From contig NZ_JAKIKW010000013.1 in NCBI RefSeq assembly GCF_023283945.1, positions 62,001-126,000 on the forward strand: a stretch of DNA of 64,000 nt, written 5' to 3'. The first letter of the stretch is position 1, and the number at the start of each line of letters is the position of its first letter. Source of the DNA: Shewanella gelidimarina (GTDB taxonomy: Bacteria; Pseudomonadota; Gammaproteobacteria; Enterobacterales; Shewanellaceae). A program made the translations under genes and the position numbers. This document shows positions 1 to 9,929 of the stretch, in pieces. The notes beneath the pieces are model-generated. The model made no database searches and had not been told where the DNA came from. It saw only the letters and a list, made by a program, of their open reading frames with translations.

Positions 1-2
1 TC

Positions 3-593
3 TTTTTTGCCTACGGTTATAGTGACCCCGCCACTGTGTGGGTGTTTGATAATTTTGCCATGCAGGCGTCACTGGTGATGCAAGGGCAGCAGGTATTGCC
101 TCTGCTAAGTCATATGTTTCTTCATGGTGATATCATTCATCTGCTGGGGAATATGTATTTCCTCTATGTGGTTGGTGACAATTTAGAGGATGCACTCGGT
201 CATTCTCGTTTTCTTGCGGTTTATTTACTGTGTGGTTTTGCTGCCGTCTTTGCTCAAATTGCATCGGATCCAACATCGACCGTATACATGGTTGGCGCGA
301 GCGGGGCGATAGCGGGCTTGTTTGGTATGTATCTGTTGTGGTTTAGACATGCCAGTCTGACATTCATGTTTGTTGTCTTTCAAAAGAAACTGTCGCCGAT
401 GGCGTTCTTTGCGATTTGGTTATTGATCAATATTGTTGGGGTATGGTTTGCTGAGGGAGGCGTGGCTTATTGGGCGCATATTGGCGGTTTTATCGCAGGT
501 CTGATTATCGGTATTGCGCTTAAGCAACGAGTCATGTCGAGCAACCCTATGTTGGCGATGCTTAATTCACCCGAGGTGAAAGTGTCTCGTTAG
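3..593 (+). CDS. Rhomboid family intramembrane serine protease (5' end outside window)
   Basis: Polytopic inner-membrane protease of the rhomboid family, which cuts substrates within or near their membrane segments. The reading frame is already open at base 3, so the N-terminus lies outside the window; the GTG at 36 is only an internal codon that could be mistaken for a start. Visible marks are the HGDxxHLxGNMYFL segment of helix 2, the catalytic serine in GASGAIAG (codon at 300-302) and the catalytic histidine in WAHIGGF (codon at 477-479). The order of about five hydrophobic helices fits the family. The substrate is unknown. A strong hairpin terminator follows. Confidence 0.9.
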   Translation, partial: FFAYGYSDPATVWVFDNFAMQASLVMQGQQVLPLLSHMFLHGDIIHLLGNMYFLYVVGDNLEDALGHSRFLAVYLLCGFAAVFAQIASDPTSTVYMVGASGAIAGLFGMYLLWFRHASLTFMFVVFQKKLSPMAFFAIWLLINIVGVWFAEGGVAYWAHIGGFIAGLIIGIALKQRVMSSNPMLAMLNSPEVKVSR

Positions 594-624
594 TTTGTGT
601 GTGTTTACGCATGTTTAGAAAATT

Positions 625-648
625 AAGGCCGCGAATGCGGCCTTTTTG
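625..648 (+). terminator. Intrinsic terminator after the rhomboid gene
   Basis: A GGCCGC stem with a GAAT loop and its GCGGCC complement (627-642) is followed by a run of five T. The other strand also has a T-rich flank, so it may stop the convergent gene ending at 686 as well. Confidence 0.75.
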
Positions 649-656
649 TTCACTCA

Positions 657-680
657 CAACCAATCAACCAATCAACCAAT
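657..680. repeat. Short tandem repeat, three copies of CAACCAAT
   Basis: Three perfect copies of an 8-base unit lie between the rhomboid terminator and the stop of the next gene. It is too short to say more than that it could vary in copy number. Confidence 0.6.
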
Positions 681-685
681 CTAGC

Positions 686-2065
686 TTAAAAGTGCCATTG
701 CAGGTAAACGCTTTGATAATTACTGCCACCACTTATGCGGCCAAAGGCTGAACTGGACTCAAAGATACCTGAGCGATGGTGGATACTATAACCAAACCAG
801 AGGTTTTCCATTTTTCTAGAATTGAACACATCACCGACATTCACATCTAATGAAAAATCTATGTAATTAAGTAGCTTAGATGGCTTGTAATCTTTTTCGG
901 CTAGCTCGCTCGACTCAATGTGAGTGACCGTGCTGACGTAAGATAAACCTTCGGCGACACCGAGTCTAAATCGTGGGCCAATTTCAAAGGTGTAGTATGC
1001 CTTAATCGCAATAATTGCTTCAGCAATATTATCTTGTACTTCGGAGTCATGATGCCAGACTAAGCCTGGCGTCAAGTAAAGCTCTATCGGTAAGGTAAAC
1101 AAGGTATCGGTAAGCTGAGTACCGTAAAAAGCCGAGGTCATTTGGTTATTGTAGGGGTCGGTTTGGGTTTGCCATTTGAATATCGCATTGAGGTTAGACG
1201 GTGTCGCCCAACCATGGGCAATACGTAAGTACTCTGTCGGCTTTTCTTGTTTAGTCACAACCGATTTTGCTGAATAATTCTTTTTATTCGGTTCAGGGAA
1301 AAAGCCAAAACCCAAAAAGGACTCATACTGAAAGCGGTTGTTAATACTCGGGAGTTCGTAGACATCATCTTCTAAACGGCCGACGCCAAACTGGCCTAAT
1401 AAATATAGATTACTAATGAGATGGTAACGGGCCTTGATACCAGCATTAAAGCTAACACCGCCACCAACATCATATTTATCTAAGCCATAGTAATATTGAT
1501 TAAAATCGGCGCTTTTCCACTGAAACTCGGCGTAAGGCAGTAGGCGCCAATCTCCAGACTGCCAAAGGTATTGAGTACGACTATAGCCATAGCTGCGCTT
1601 GTTTGAGTCTGAGAGAACGGCTAAATCGACATCCCATTCATCCTTTACAAAACGGTATTGTAAACCGAAATCAAAGGCCTGAGATTGGGTTTCATTTTGC
1701 AGCGTCTCTGGGATATCGACAAATCGAAAACGGGTATAAAGATTGACTTGGTGGTTGTCATTTTTCCAAATATGACCAGCAGCTTCCATTCCATTGATAT
1801 AGAAATAGTCATTTTTAAAGTAGATGAGCGGCAAGGTGTCATACACCTCATCTTCTTCTGTGGCGTAGGGAATATCGCCACGGCGCATACCGATACCCAC
1901 CCCCCAACTGTTATTCCATTGATTGGCTGTCGGCTCTTCTGCTGTCACCGCGATTGCAGATTCTGTTGTTGCTGCCAATGCAGGGTCATTTGCCGCGTTA
2001 ACGATGCCTTGGGGCACAAGCATTAACAAGCAGACAAAAGTCGTTGAATATAGATTGAATTTCAT
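686..2065 (-). CDS. MipA/OmpV family outer-membrane protein with a second C-terminal barrel
   Basis: Predicted outer-membrane protein of 459 aa with a signal peptide ending at about residue 24 (VNA/AN). Residues ~50-260 read as a complete MipA/OmpV domain (WGVGIGMRRGDIPY near the start, FLGFGFF at a typical barrel end). Residues ~280-459 continue as a second set of alternating beta strands ending in LQWHF, with an aromatic last residue as expected for BAM substrates. The second part resembles PagL-type lipid A deacylase barrels around HHRSGIF, but the catalytic residues cannot be assigned with confidence. MipA itself was described as a scaffold for murein enzymes. The usual family length is ~250 aa, so this is about double. 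The role is inferred only. Confidence 0.75.
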   Translation of the reverse strand: MKFNLYSTTFVCLLMLVPQGIVNAANDPALAATTESAIAVTAEEPTANQWNNSWGVGIGMRRGDIPYATEEDEVYDTLPLIYFKNDYFYINGMEAAGHIWKNDNHQVNLYTRFRFVDIPETLQNETQSQAFDFGLQYRFVKDEWDVDLAVLSDSNKRSYGYSRTQYLWQSGDWRLLPYAEFQWKSADFNQYYYGLDKYDVGGGVSFNAGIKARYHLISNLYLLGQFGVGRLEDDVYELPSINNRFQYESFLGFGFFPEPNKKNYSAKSVVTKQEKPTEYLRIAHGWATPSNLNAIFKWQTQTDPYNNQMTSAFYGTQLTDTLFTLPIELYLTPGLVWHHDSEVQDNIAEAIIAIKAYYTFEIGPRFRLGVAEGLSYVSTVTHIESSELAEKDYKPSKLLNYIDFSLDVNVGDVFNSRKMENLWFGYSIHHRSGIFESSSAFGRISGGSNYQSVYLQWHF

Positions 2066-2154
2066 ATTATTGTTCTTAGGTTAGCGCTGATCGAAGTATA
2101 GAGAAAAAAGCAGGTTACATACATAAGTTTAACAAAATTGTATTAATTTAGACT

Positions 2155-2180
2155 TAAAAAAAAGACCGCAAATGCGGTCT
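2155..2180 (-). terminator. Terminator of the pnt operon
   Basis: AGACCGC, a short AAAT loop and GCGGTCT (2163-2180) form a perfect 7-bp stem. On the minus strand it is followed by a run of T (A-run at 2155-2162 on the plus strand), placing it right after pntB. Confidence 0.8.
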
Positions 2181-2201
2181 TTTAATTGTTGAAGCTAATA
2201 A

Positions 2202-3584
2202 TTAGTCTGCTTCTTTTAAGCTCTTTGTCAGCTCAACAATGGCTTTCTTACCATCGCCAAATAACATGACCGAGTTGTCCATCGCAAACAGAGGGTTAGG
2301 CAACCCTGCAAAGCCTGGACTTAATGAGCGCTTTACAATTACGACGGTTCTAGCCTTGTCGACGTTGAGAATGGGCATTCCGTAAATTGGGCTGCCTTTA
2401 TCTTCTCGTGCCATAGGGTTAGTCACATCGTTAGCACCAATCACAATCGCCACATCAGTTTGCTCAAACTGAGGGTTAATCTCATCCATCTCGATTAACT
2501 GCTCATAAGGCACTTCAGCTTCTGCAAGCAATACGTTCATATGGCCTGGCATGCGACCCGCTACAGGATGGATGGCATAAAGCACCTTGGTGCCTCGCGC
2601 TTCCATCACCGAGGCTAGCTCACGTACAGCATGTTGCGCTTGTGCCATTGCCAGTCCGTAACCTGGCACGATAACAACGCGCTCGGCAGTTTCGAGTAAC
2701 ATCGCCACTTCTTCTGGTGAAGACGAGGTGATTTTACCGGCATAAACTTCGTCAGCGTCAATCGTTTCTCCGCCTTCGGCCATCACGCCAAAGAGCACAT
2801 TAAACAGTGAACGGTTCATCGCCTTACACATGATCCGCGTCAGAATAATACCTGATGCACCTACCAGTGAACCCGATACGATAAGGACGGTGTTGCCGGT
2901 AATAAAACCGGTTGTTGCCGCAGCAAGACCTGAATATGAGTTAAGCAGGGCAATGACAACGGGCATATCAGCGCCGCCAATCGGGATGACGAGTAATAAA
3001 CCGAGTACCACTGACACTGCGACTAACGCATAGATAAGATTAGTATTGCTTGGGTCCATCACGATAGCGACAGACAATCCAATGGCACTGATCAACAACA
3101 ATGCATTGAATATCTTGTTACCAGGCACCTTTATCGGATTGCCTGAAATAAGCTCTTGTAGCTTAGCAAACGCAATAAATGAACCTGACAGCGTCACTGC
3201 ACCAATAATCACGGTTGCCGTAATGGAAACCAAGGCGACTGTGTGTGTGGCAGACTGAGGATCGAGGAAGTTAGCCAAGGCGATAAAGAGTGATGCTCCA
3301 CCACCAAAACCGTTTAGCATTGCGACCATCTGTGGCATTGAGGTCACTTGAATTCGAGACGCCATAACTGCGCCGATAGTTCCCCCAAGTAGCACACCCG
3401 CAATGATCCACTCGTAACTTAAAATACTCTGGTCAAACAGAGTCACAACGACTGCCATTAGCATACCTAATGCAGAGAGTTGGTTACCTCTGACCGCCGT
3501 TCTCGGCTTTGTCAGGCCTTTTATCCCAAGGATAAATAAGCTCGCAGCCACCAAATAGACGAGATAAATAATTGTCGCACTCAT
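2202..3584 (-). CDS. pntB: NAD(P) transhydrogenase subunit beta
   Basis: Beta subunit of the proton-translocating transhydrogenase, which passes hydride from NADH to NADP+ at the expense of the proton gradient and supplies NADPH. The 460-aa protein has about nine membrane helices in its first ~250 residues (domain II), then a soluble NADP(H)-binding domain III with the GYGLAMAQAQ nucleotide loop and the VGANDVTNP segment. Length matches E. coli PntB (462 aa). It is the last gene of pntAA-pntAB-pntB, six bases after pntAB. NADPH from this enzyme would also feed the neighbouring sulfite reductase, although the two operons are divergent. Confidence 0.96.
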   Translation of the reverse strand: MSATIIYLVYLVAASLFILGIKGLTKPRTAVRGNQLSALGMLMAVVVTLFDQSILSYEWIIAGVLLGGTIGAVMASRIQVTSMPQMVAMLNGFGGGASLFIALANFLDPQSATHTVALVSITATVIIGAVTLSGSFIAFAKLQELISGNPIKVPGNKIFNALLLISAIGLSVAIVMDPSNTNLIYALVAVSVVLGLLLVIPIGGADMPVVIALLNSYSGLAAATTGFITGNTVLIVSGSLVGASGIILTRIMCKAMNRSLFNVLFGVMAEGGETIDADEVYAGKITSSSPEEVAMLLETAERVVIVPGYGLAMAQAQHAVRELASVMEARGTKVLYAIHPVAGRMPGHMNVLLAEAEVPYEQLIEMDEINPQFEQTDVAIVIGANDVTNPMAREDKGSPIYGMPILNVDKARTVVIVKRSLSPGFAGLPNPLFAMDNSVMLFGDGKKAIVELTKSLKEAD

Positions 3585-3590
3585 AGTGGC

Positions 3591-3866
3591 TTATTTCCTT
3601 TTGAACATAGCTAGCATGCGGTTGGTGACCATGTAGCCACCGACAACATTAATCGTGGCAAGTACCACAGCGACAAACCCTAAAACGTTGACCCAAATAC
3701 CGGCGCCAGAACCTGCTGACAAAAGTGCGCCAACGAGTGAGATCCCTGAGATTGCGTTTGAGCCTGACATTAACGGAGTATGCAAGGTGGGTGGTACTTT
3801 GGTGATGACCTCAACGCCGAGAAATACTGCAACCATAAATAGGGTCAGTAAGAGTAAAATTTCCAT
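3591..3866 (-). CDS. pntAB: NAD(P) transhydrogenase membrane subunit (alpha part 2)
   Basis: Small 91-aa membrane subunit that corresponds to the C-terminal helices of E. coli PntA and contributes part of the proton channel (domain II). Three hydrophobic helices are visible (residues ~2-20, ~35-55 and ~60-80), with the conserved KVPPTLHTPLMSG stretch between the first two. Its ATG directly abuts the TAA of pntAA (TAAATG), suggesting translational coupling. The split alpha subunit resembles the three-gene layout of Rhodospirillum, not the fused enterobacterial PntA. Confidence 0.92.
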   Translation of the reverse strand: MEILLLLTLFMVAVFLGVEVITKVPPTLHTPLMSGSNAISGISLVGALLSAGSGAGIWVNVLGFVAVVLATINVVGGYMVTNRMLAMFKRK

Positions 3867-5081
3867 TTATTTTTCCTCTGGTGTAGCAGCCGTTATGACA
3901 GGCTCCAATGCGGGTAAACCTAATATATCGCGTAGGCGGCTACTTGCAACTTCGCCTTGGTGTGCCACAACGGTATCTCTAACAATTTCATCTTCAAAAT
4001 CAAGTGTTAAAACACCCTCTTTATCGACAAGCAGTTTAAGTAGATTTTCAATGTTGGTGCCATACATCTGGCTAGCATGGTTGGCAGCGCTACCCGGTAC
4101 ATTAGATGGCCCAAGAATGGTCACACCTTTGTAAACCACTTCTTTATCGACTTCCGTGAGTTCACAGTTACCGCCCGTTTCAGCGGCGAGATCGACAATA
4201 ATGGTGCCGTTCTTCATGCCATCAACCATCTCTTTAGTGATCAAGATTGGCGCTTTACGACCTGGAATAGCGGCAGTGGTAATGACGATATCTTGCTGTG
4301 CCAACACGTTTGCCATTGCCTGTTGCTGACGCTTAAGGAAGTCATCAGTTTGCTCTGCAGCGTAACCGCCTTTGGTTTCTGTATTTTCAGTTTCCAAATC
4401 GAGTTCAACGGGCTTAGCGCCTACTGAAATGATTTGCTCGCGTGCGGCAGGGCGAATATCGTAAGCTTCAACTACAGCGCCTAAGCGCTTCGCGGTTGCA
4501 CAAGCCTGTAGGCCAGCAACGCCAACTCCCATAATAAAAGCACGTGCTGGTTTGAGGGTACCCGCGGCTGTCATCATCATTGGGAATATGCGCGGAGCTT
4601 TATGGGCGGCAAGCAAAACGGCTTTATAACCCGAGATGGTGGCCATTGAAGAGAGAATGTCCATGCTTTGTGCACGCGTGATCCGCGGCACGAGTTCGAG
4701 TGCAATCGCAGTCGCTCCGGTTTCGGCAATCGCCTGGGCATTTTCTGGATGCGCAAGTGGGTCCATCATACCGATCACGATTTGATTCGGTTTAATGGTG
4801 GCTTTAAGTTCAGCAAGTTGCTCATCTTTAGCATTGACGACAGTAATCACATCCGAGTCGCTCAAGACCTGTTCGCGAGATGCAATTGTGGCACCTGCTG
4901 TAACATAATCTTCATCGGTAAACCCGGCATGACTTCCAGCATCGCTTTCAACAAGCACTTGCACGTTTTTCTTTAGCAGACGAGCCACATTGGCAGGAAT
5001 AAGTGCAACACGACTTTCTCCAGCATGACTTTCTTTGGGGATACCTAACTTCACAAAGGCTAACCTCTTCGTTGAGGACAT
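3867..5081 (-). CDS. pntAA: NAD(P) transhydrogenase subunit alpha, NAD-binding part
   Basis: Soluble domain I of the transhydrogenase, binding NAD(H) on the cytoplasmic side. The 404-aa protein starts with the GIPKE motif and RVALIP of the alanine dehydrogenase/PNT N-terminal domain. It has the Rossmann glycine loop GVGVAGLQACATAKRLGA near residue 190 and the PGRKAPILI segment of the mobile loop. It ends before the membrane helices, which are encoded by the next gene. It is the first gene of the operon and is divergent from cysJ across a 320-base intergenic region. Confidence 0.95.
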   Translation of the reverse strand: MSSTKRLAFVKLGIPKESHAGESRVALIPANVARLLKKNVQVLVESDAGSHAGFTDEDYVTAGATIASREQVLSDSDVITVVNAKDEQLAELKATIKPNQIVIGMMDPLAHPENAQAIAETGATAIALELVPRITRAQSMDILSSMATISGYKAVLLAAHKAPRIFPMMMTAAGTLKPARAFIMGVGVAGLQACATAKRLGAVVEAYDIRPAAREQIISVGAKPVELDLETENTETKGGYAAEQTDDFLKRQQQAMANVLAQQDIVITTAAIPGRKAPILITKEMVDGMKNGTIIVDLAAETGGNCELTEVDKEVVYKGVTILGPSNVPGSAANHASQMYGTNIENLLKLLVDKEGVLTLDFEDEIVRDTVVAHQGEVASSRLRDILGLPALEPVITAATPEEK

Positions 5082-5401
5082 TCGTAGGGACAGATGTCAT
5101 TTTTATTTGTAAGGTCTCATATTGTGGCGACTCTGAATTTAGACACAAGCTGATATTTTTCAATTTCGTGTTTACAGTACTGGTCTGACTGAAAAATTTG
5201 CGCTAGGCCACACTTTTAAATGGAAGTTTGCTGTCATCAAGCCCACTAAAAGTGAATTCATTCAAATGTCAGTTACTTTTGTAGCTTACTTTTCAATCTT
5301 TGTATATTCCAAAATGGAATTAAAAATCATTTTTTATTCTTTTTTACTTTTACTGAGAGGCGCTAAGCTTGCAAACACTAAACTGATACAGGGCCGTTCT
5401 A
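5082..5401. promoter_or_regulatory. Divergent pntAA / cysJ promoter region
   Basis: No gene is seen in these 320 bases. A plausible sigma-70 promoter for cysJ is TTGTAG (5279-5284), an 18-base spacer and TATATT (5303-5308). Overlapping its downstream part is the inverted repeat ATTCCA-aaa-TGGAAT (5306-5320). The LysR-type activator CysB usually controls cysJIH, but no convincing CysB site can be named by eye. No Shine-Dalgarno is obvious before cysJ. Confidence 0.35.
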
Positions 5402-7183
5402 ATGTTGTTAAAAGAGCTTTCATCACTCGCATCACCTTTGTCTTCTGGGCAGGTCGATAAGCTAAAGCAGCTCACCGCTGAATTGAGTGCCGTACAACTT
5501 GCGTGGGTTAGTGGCTATTTGGCTGCAACATCTGAACAAGGAACTTCGGTTGTACCACAAGCTAGTGCAGAGCAAATTATGACTATTTTATACGGTAGTC
5601 AAACCGGTAATGGTCGTGGCGTAGCATCGGCACTTGCTGAAAAAGCGCAAGCCCAAGGTTATGCGGTTAATTTAGTCTCTATGGGTGACTACAAAGCGCG
5701 TCAGCTAAAACAAGAGTCATTATTACTGTTAGTGGTCAGCACTCACGGTGAAGGCGATGCTCCTGATGACGCCATAGAACTGCACAAATTCTTAGCCTCA
5801 AAGCGTGCGCCTAAGTTAGATAATCTTAACTACTCGATATTGGCACTGGGAGATTCAAGTTACGAGTTTTTCTGTCAAACCGGTAAAGATTTCGATGCTC
5901 GCCTTACCGCGCTCGGTGCAACATCAATTTCGCCCTTAATTGAATGTGATGTGGACTATGAAGAACACGCCGCAGCGTGGCAAGACAGAGTGCTTGAAGC
6001 CGTTAAGCCGCTGATCCAAAGTGCTGGTGCCAGTGTGGTGTCAATTGCGAGCACGGCTCAGTCTGCAACCTCTAGTTTTACGAAACAAAAGCCATACGCT
6101 GCAGAACTGCTTGTGAGTCAAAAGCTGACCGGCCGGGATTCTGACCGAGATGTGCGTCACGTTGAAATAGAGTTAGGCGAGTCAGGTATTCATTATCAAG
6201 CGGGTGATGCATTAGGGGTGTGGTTCAACAACAGTGCTGCACTGGTTAATGAGCTGCTTGAGCATTTAAGCCTTAAGGGTGATGAGCAGGTCAGCATTGG
6301 GAGCAACACGCTTAGTTTGCGTGATGCGCTAATCAATAAAAAAGAGTTAACTCAGCTTTATCCTGGTTTAGTCACCGGTTGGGCTGAATTGAGCCAAAGC
6401 CAAGCACTGCTTGATATCAGTGCCGACAAAGTGCTTGTGCGTGAGTATATTAATAACAACCAAGTTGCCGATTTGGTCCATCAGTATCCTGCGATCGTCA
6501 GCGCTGAGCAATTGGTTGGCCTGCTTCGTGGCATCACTCCAAGACTTTACTCGATTGCCTCTAGCCAAGCGGAAGTGGAATCGGAAGTTCATCTCACCGT
6601 GGCATTAGTTGAAGACGAGCGCGCTGGTGTTGCTCGATTTGGCGGTGCATCTCAATTCCTAGCAAGTGCAGAAGAGGGTCAACAAGTTAACGTCTACGTT
6701 GAGCCAAACAATCATTTCCGTCTGCCAGAAAACCCAGAGACGCCCGTTATCATGGTCGGCCCGGGTACGGGGGTCGCCCCGTTTAGAGCATTCATGCAGC
6801 AACGTTCAGCACAAGGTATTGAAGGCAATGCGTGGTTAATCTTTGGTAACCCCCATTTTGAACAAGACTTCCTTTATCAAACAGAATGGCAGCAGTACAT
6901 ACAAAGCGGAGAGCTGTCGCGTATTGATTTAGCATTCTCGCGTGACCAAGCCCATAAAGTGTATGTGCAGCATAAAATTATTGAACAAGGTGAGACGCTG
7001 TGGCAGTGGCTTGAATCTGGTGCTCATTTATATATTTGTGGCGATGCAGACCGTATGGCAAAAGATGTTCACCAAGCCTTATTGGATGTGGCCATTAAAT
7101 TTGGCGGTAAGAGCGCTGAGCAAGCTGAAGATTACCTTGAAGCACTGCGAGTCGCTAAGCGCTACCAAAAAGACGTTTACTAG
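5402..7183 (+). CDS. cysJ: Assimilatory sulfite reductase flavoprotein alpha subunit
   Basis: FAD/FMN flavoprotein that takes electrons from NADPH and passes them to CysI for the six-electron reduction of sulfite to sulfide. The 593-aa protein begins like other CysJ proteins (AVQLAWVSGYLA near residue 35). It has a flavodoxin domain (~60-205; YGSQTGNGRG, STHGEGDAPD, LGDSSYEFF), an FAD domain with RLYSIASS, an NADPH-binding GPGTGVAPFRAF and the conserved C-terminal YQKDVY. E. coli CysJ has 599 aa. It is the first gene of cysJIH, with a 92-base gap to cysI. Confidence 0.97.
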   Translation: MLLKELSSLASPLSSGQVDKLKQLTAELSAVQLAWVSGYLAATSEQGTSVVPQASAEQIMTILYGSQTGNGRGVASALAEKAQAQGYAVNLVSMGDYKARQLKQESLLLLVVSTHGEGDAPDDAIELHKFLASKRAPKLDNLNYSILALGDSSYEFFCQTGKDFDARLTALGATSISPLIECDVDYEEHAAAWQDRVLEAVKPLIQSAGASVVSIASTAQSATSSFTKQKPYAAELLVSQKLTGRDSDRDVRHVEIELGESGIHYQAGDALGVWFNNSAALVNELLEHLSLKGDEQVSIGSNTLSLRDALINKKELTQLYPGLVTGWAELSQSQALLDISADKVLVREYINNNQVADLVHQYPAIVSAEQLVGLLRGITPRLYSIASSQAEVESEVHLTVALVEDERAGVARFGGASQFLASAEEGQQVNVYVEPNNHFRLPENPETPVIMVGPGTGVAPFRAFMQQRSAQGIEGNAWLIFGNPHFEQDFLYQTEWQQYIQSGELSRIDLAFSRDQAHKVYVQHKIIEQGETLWQWLESGAHLYICGDADRMAKDVHQALLDVAIKFGGKSAEQAEDYLEALRVAKRYQKDVY

Positions 7184-7275
7184 CTTTTTTGCACATGACA
7201 AAGAACGCATTGATGAGTCGCTGGCAAAACCCAAGTCAGCGCTAAATATAAAAGAATAATAGAGAGTATCTTGCT

Positions 7276-8973
7276 ATGAGTGAGAAAAAATTAGCGATAA
7301 ATGAGTATTTAAAGACCGACAGTGATTACCTGCGTGGCACTATTCAAGAAGGTTTGGATACCCTTGTCACCGGTGCTTTTAGTGAAGGCGACCAACAGTT
7401 AATTAAATTTCATGGCTTTTATCAGCAAGATGACCGAGATCAGCGTAACGAACGTAAAGAACAAAAATTAGAGCCGCTTTATAGCTTTATGTTGCGTGCA
7501 CGTGTTGCGGGGGGCGTTTGCTCACCGCAGCAGTGGTTAGCAGTTGATGAGATTGCGTCTAACTTGACCAGCTCTAACAGTATCCGTCTCACTACGCGTC
7601 AGACGTTTCAATACCATGGTATTCCAAAGCGTAATTTGAAAACCATCATTCAAGATCTTGATCGAGAAGCATTAGATTCTATCGCTGCTTGTGGTGATGT
7701 GAACCGTAACGTGATGTGTAACCCCAACCCGGTGCAATCTAAGTTACATCAACAAGCTTATGCTTACGCCAAGCAGTTGTCAGATAACATGCTGCCACAC
7801 ACCAAAGCTTATGCAGAGATCTGGTTGGACGATGAAAAGCTAGTGACAACTGAGGGTGAAGTGGTTGAGCCTGTTTACGGTAAAACGTATCTGCCGCGTA
7901 AGTTTAAAATGGCAGTGGCTGTGCCGCCAGATAACGACGTTGATGTGTACACCAATGACCTAGGATTTATTGCCGTAGCCGAAGATGGCGAACTGGTTGG
8001 CTTTAATTTGGTTGCGGGTGGCGGTATGGGATCGACCCACGGTGAAGTGGCGACTTTCCCGCGTTTGGCCGATGACTTTGGTTATATTAAAGCAGAAGAT
8101 ACGCTTAAATTTGCCGAAGCGATAATGACGGTGCAACGTGATTGGGGTAATCGAGAAAATCGTAAGTTGTCACGCCTTAAATACACCATTGTTAAGCATG
8201 GCTACGATACTTTTAAAGCAGAAGTCGAAAAGCGTACTGGTATTAAATTTCAGCCAAAGCGTGATGTTGTTATTGGTGACCGTGGTGACCGATATGGCTG
8301 GAAGCAGGGCGTTGATGACAACTGGCATTTAACCCTATTTATTGAAGGTGGTCGTGTTAAAGACTTGCCTGGCCAACCTCTGCAAACTGGGCTTAGAGAG
8401 ATAGCGAAAATTCACCAAGGTGACTTCCGCATGACGTCTAATCAGAATATTATTATTGCTGGAGTGCCAGCTGCAGATAAAGACAAAGTAGAAGCGTTAG
8501 CAAGACAACACGGGTTAATGGGTAAGCTTATTACCGAAACGCGTGGCCGCTCTATTGCGTGTGTCGCGTTACCAACCTGTGCCTTAGCAATGGCTGAGGC
8601 TGAGCGTTATTTTCCTAGTTTCTTAACCAAAGTGGAAGCCTTACAAGATAAGCATGGCTTCTTAGATCAAGGCATTGTTATTCGCATGACAGGTTGTCCT
8701 AATGGCTGTGCTCGCCCGTTTGCGGCAGAAATTGGCTTAGTCGGTAAAGCACCTGGTCGTTACAATCTCTATCTTGGCGCGAGCTTCGAAGGCACACGAC
8801 TCAATAAACTCTATCGTGAGAATATTCAGGAAGCTGAAATTCTTGCTGAACTTGATGACTTGTTTGCTCGTTATGTATCAGAGCGAGAAACAGGTGAAAC
8901 GTTTGGTAACTATACCGTTCGCAGCGGTGTAGTGGCCGCAGTGATTGATGCTGCTAAGGATTTCCATGGCTGA
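7276..8973 (+). CDS. cysI: Assimilatory sulfite reductase hemoprotein beta subunit
   Basis: Siroheme and [4Fe-4S] subunit that reduces sulfite to sulfide in cysteine biosynthesis. The 565-aa protein has the four cluster cysteines at positions 429, 435, 474 and 478, in CVALPTC and TGCPNGC. It also has the duplicated nitrite/sulfite reductase ferredoxin-like halves, with [13 protein letters not shown] in the first and [13 protein letters not shown] in the second. The 3' end overlaps cysH by eight bases, showing co-transcription and probable translational coupling. Confidence 0.97.
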   Translation: MSEKKLAINEYLKTDSDYLRGTIQEGLDTLVTGAFSEGDQQLIKFHGFYQQDDRDQRNERKEQKLEPLYSFMLRARVAGGVCSPQQWLAVDEIASNLTSSNSIRLTTRQTFQYHGIPKRNLKTIIQDLDREALDSIAACGDVNRNVMCNPNPVQSKLHQQAYAYAKQLSDNMLPHTKAYAEIWLDDEKLVTTEGEVVEPVYGKTYLPRKFKMAVAVPPDNDVDVYTNDLGFIAVAEDGELVGFNLVAGGGMGSTHGEVATFPRLADDFGYIKAEDTLKFAEAIMTVQRDWGNRENRKLSRLKYTIVKHGYDTFKAEVEKRTGIKFQPKRDVVIGDRGDRYGWKQGVDDNWHLTLFIEGGRVKDLPGQPLQTGLREIAKIHQGDFRMTSNQNIIIAGVPAADKDKVEALARQHGLMGKLITETRGRSIACVALPTCALAMAEAERYFPSFLTKVEALQDKHGFLDQGIVIRMTGCPNGCARPFAAEIGLVGKAPGRYNLYLGASFEGTRLNKLYRENIQEAEILAELDDLFARYVSERETGETFGNYTVRSGVVAAVIDAAKDFHG

Positions 8974-9730
8974 TCTACAGATTGAATCTGTTATCTCTAA
9001 AGAGGCGCTAGCCGCTTTGCTGACGGCGCCAGATAGAGAGCAGCGCAGTGAACTTGAGAGAGTAAATCGTTTTCTAGATACGCTAACGCCGCCACAGCGA
9101 GTGCGTTGGGCGCTGGAATATCTGCCGGGTAATGCTGCATTGTCGTCGAGCTTTGGTATTCAAGCGGCGGTGATGTTGCATATGCTTAGCGTTGAAAAGT
9201 CGGATATTCCGGTCATTTTGACCGATACAGGCTACTTGTTTAGCCAAACCTATAAGTTTATTGATGAGCTAACCGAACGGTTGAAGCTCAACCTTAAAGT
9301 ATATGCTTCGCCGCTAAGCACGGCTTGGCAAGAAGCCAAGTTTGGTTTTCTTTGGTTACAAGGTATTGATGGGTTAGATCGCTATAATCAAATCAATAAA
9401 GTGGAGCCGATGCAGAGAGCAATGAAGGAGCTTGAGGTGGGAACTTGGTTTGCTGGACTTAGACGTTCGCAATCGAGTACTCGCGAAGCGCTTCAGGTGC
9501 TAGCGATTCATGGTAAACGGTATAAAGTGCTGCCGATCATTGAATGGGATAATAAACAGGTACACGAATACTTAACCGCTTTTGACCTGCCTTACCACCC
9601 GTTATGGGACCAAGGTTATGTTTCCGTTGGTGATACTCACTCAAGTAAACCGCTTGAAGTGGGGATGACCGAAGAGGAGACCCGGTTCAACGGTATTAAA
9701 CGTGAATGTGGCTTACATTACGATATATAA
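8966..9730 (+). CDS. cysH: Phosphoadenylyl-sulfate (PAPS) reductase
   Basis: Reduces PAPS to sulfite with thioredoxin, the step just before CysJI. The ATG at 8966 is preferred to an in-frame ATG at 8945 because AAGGA lies at 8956-8960 and the protein then has 254 aa, close to E. coli CysH (244). It shows the [14 protein letters not shown]-loop-like PAPS site, the LRRSQSSTR segment and the catalytic cysteine in KRECGLH (C248). The CC...CxxC cysteines of [4Fe-4S] APS reductases are absent, which supports PAPS as the substrate. Confidence 0.95.
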   Translation: MADLQIESVISKEALAALLTAPDREQRSELERVNRFLDTLTPPQRVRWALEYLPGNAALSSSFGIQAAVMLHMLSVEKSDIPVILTDTGYLFSQTYKFIDELTERLKLNLKVYASPLSTAWQEAKFGFLWLQGIDGLDRYNQINKVEPMQRAMKELEVGTWFAGLRRSQSSTREALQVLAIHGKRYKVLPIIEWDNKQVHEYLTAFDLPYHPLWDQGYVSVGDTHSSKPLEVGMTEEETRFNGIKRECGLHYDI

Positions 9731-9929
9731 CCCCTAGGCGCGGATGTCGATATTTAGCAGCGCGCCAATGTTCATTTAGGTGGTGTGAAGGGAGAGCTTA
9801 AAGGCTATTTTTAGCTCTGTTTATAAAGATTTAACAATATAGATATTAATGCTTTAGACTGTTTTATACTGCATTTGATGATAAATTGTACATTTTTGTT
9901 AACAAGGTTATGCACAGCGGTTTTTTTTA

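Noticed and set aside
36..593. GTG at base 36 as the start of the rhomboid gene.
   Set aside because: The frame is open upstream to the window edge and the conserved first helix would be missing.
5266..5460. A 64-codon plus-strand frame before and into cysJ.
   Set aside because: It overlaps the cysJ start in another frame and has no recognisable protein features.
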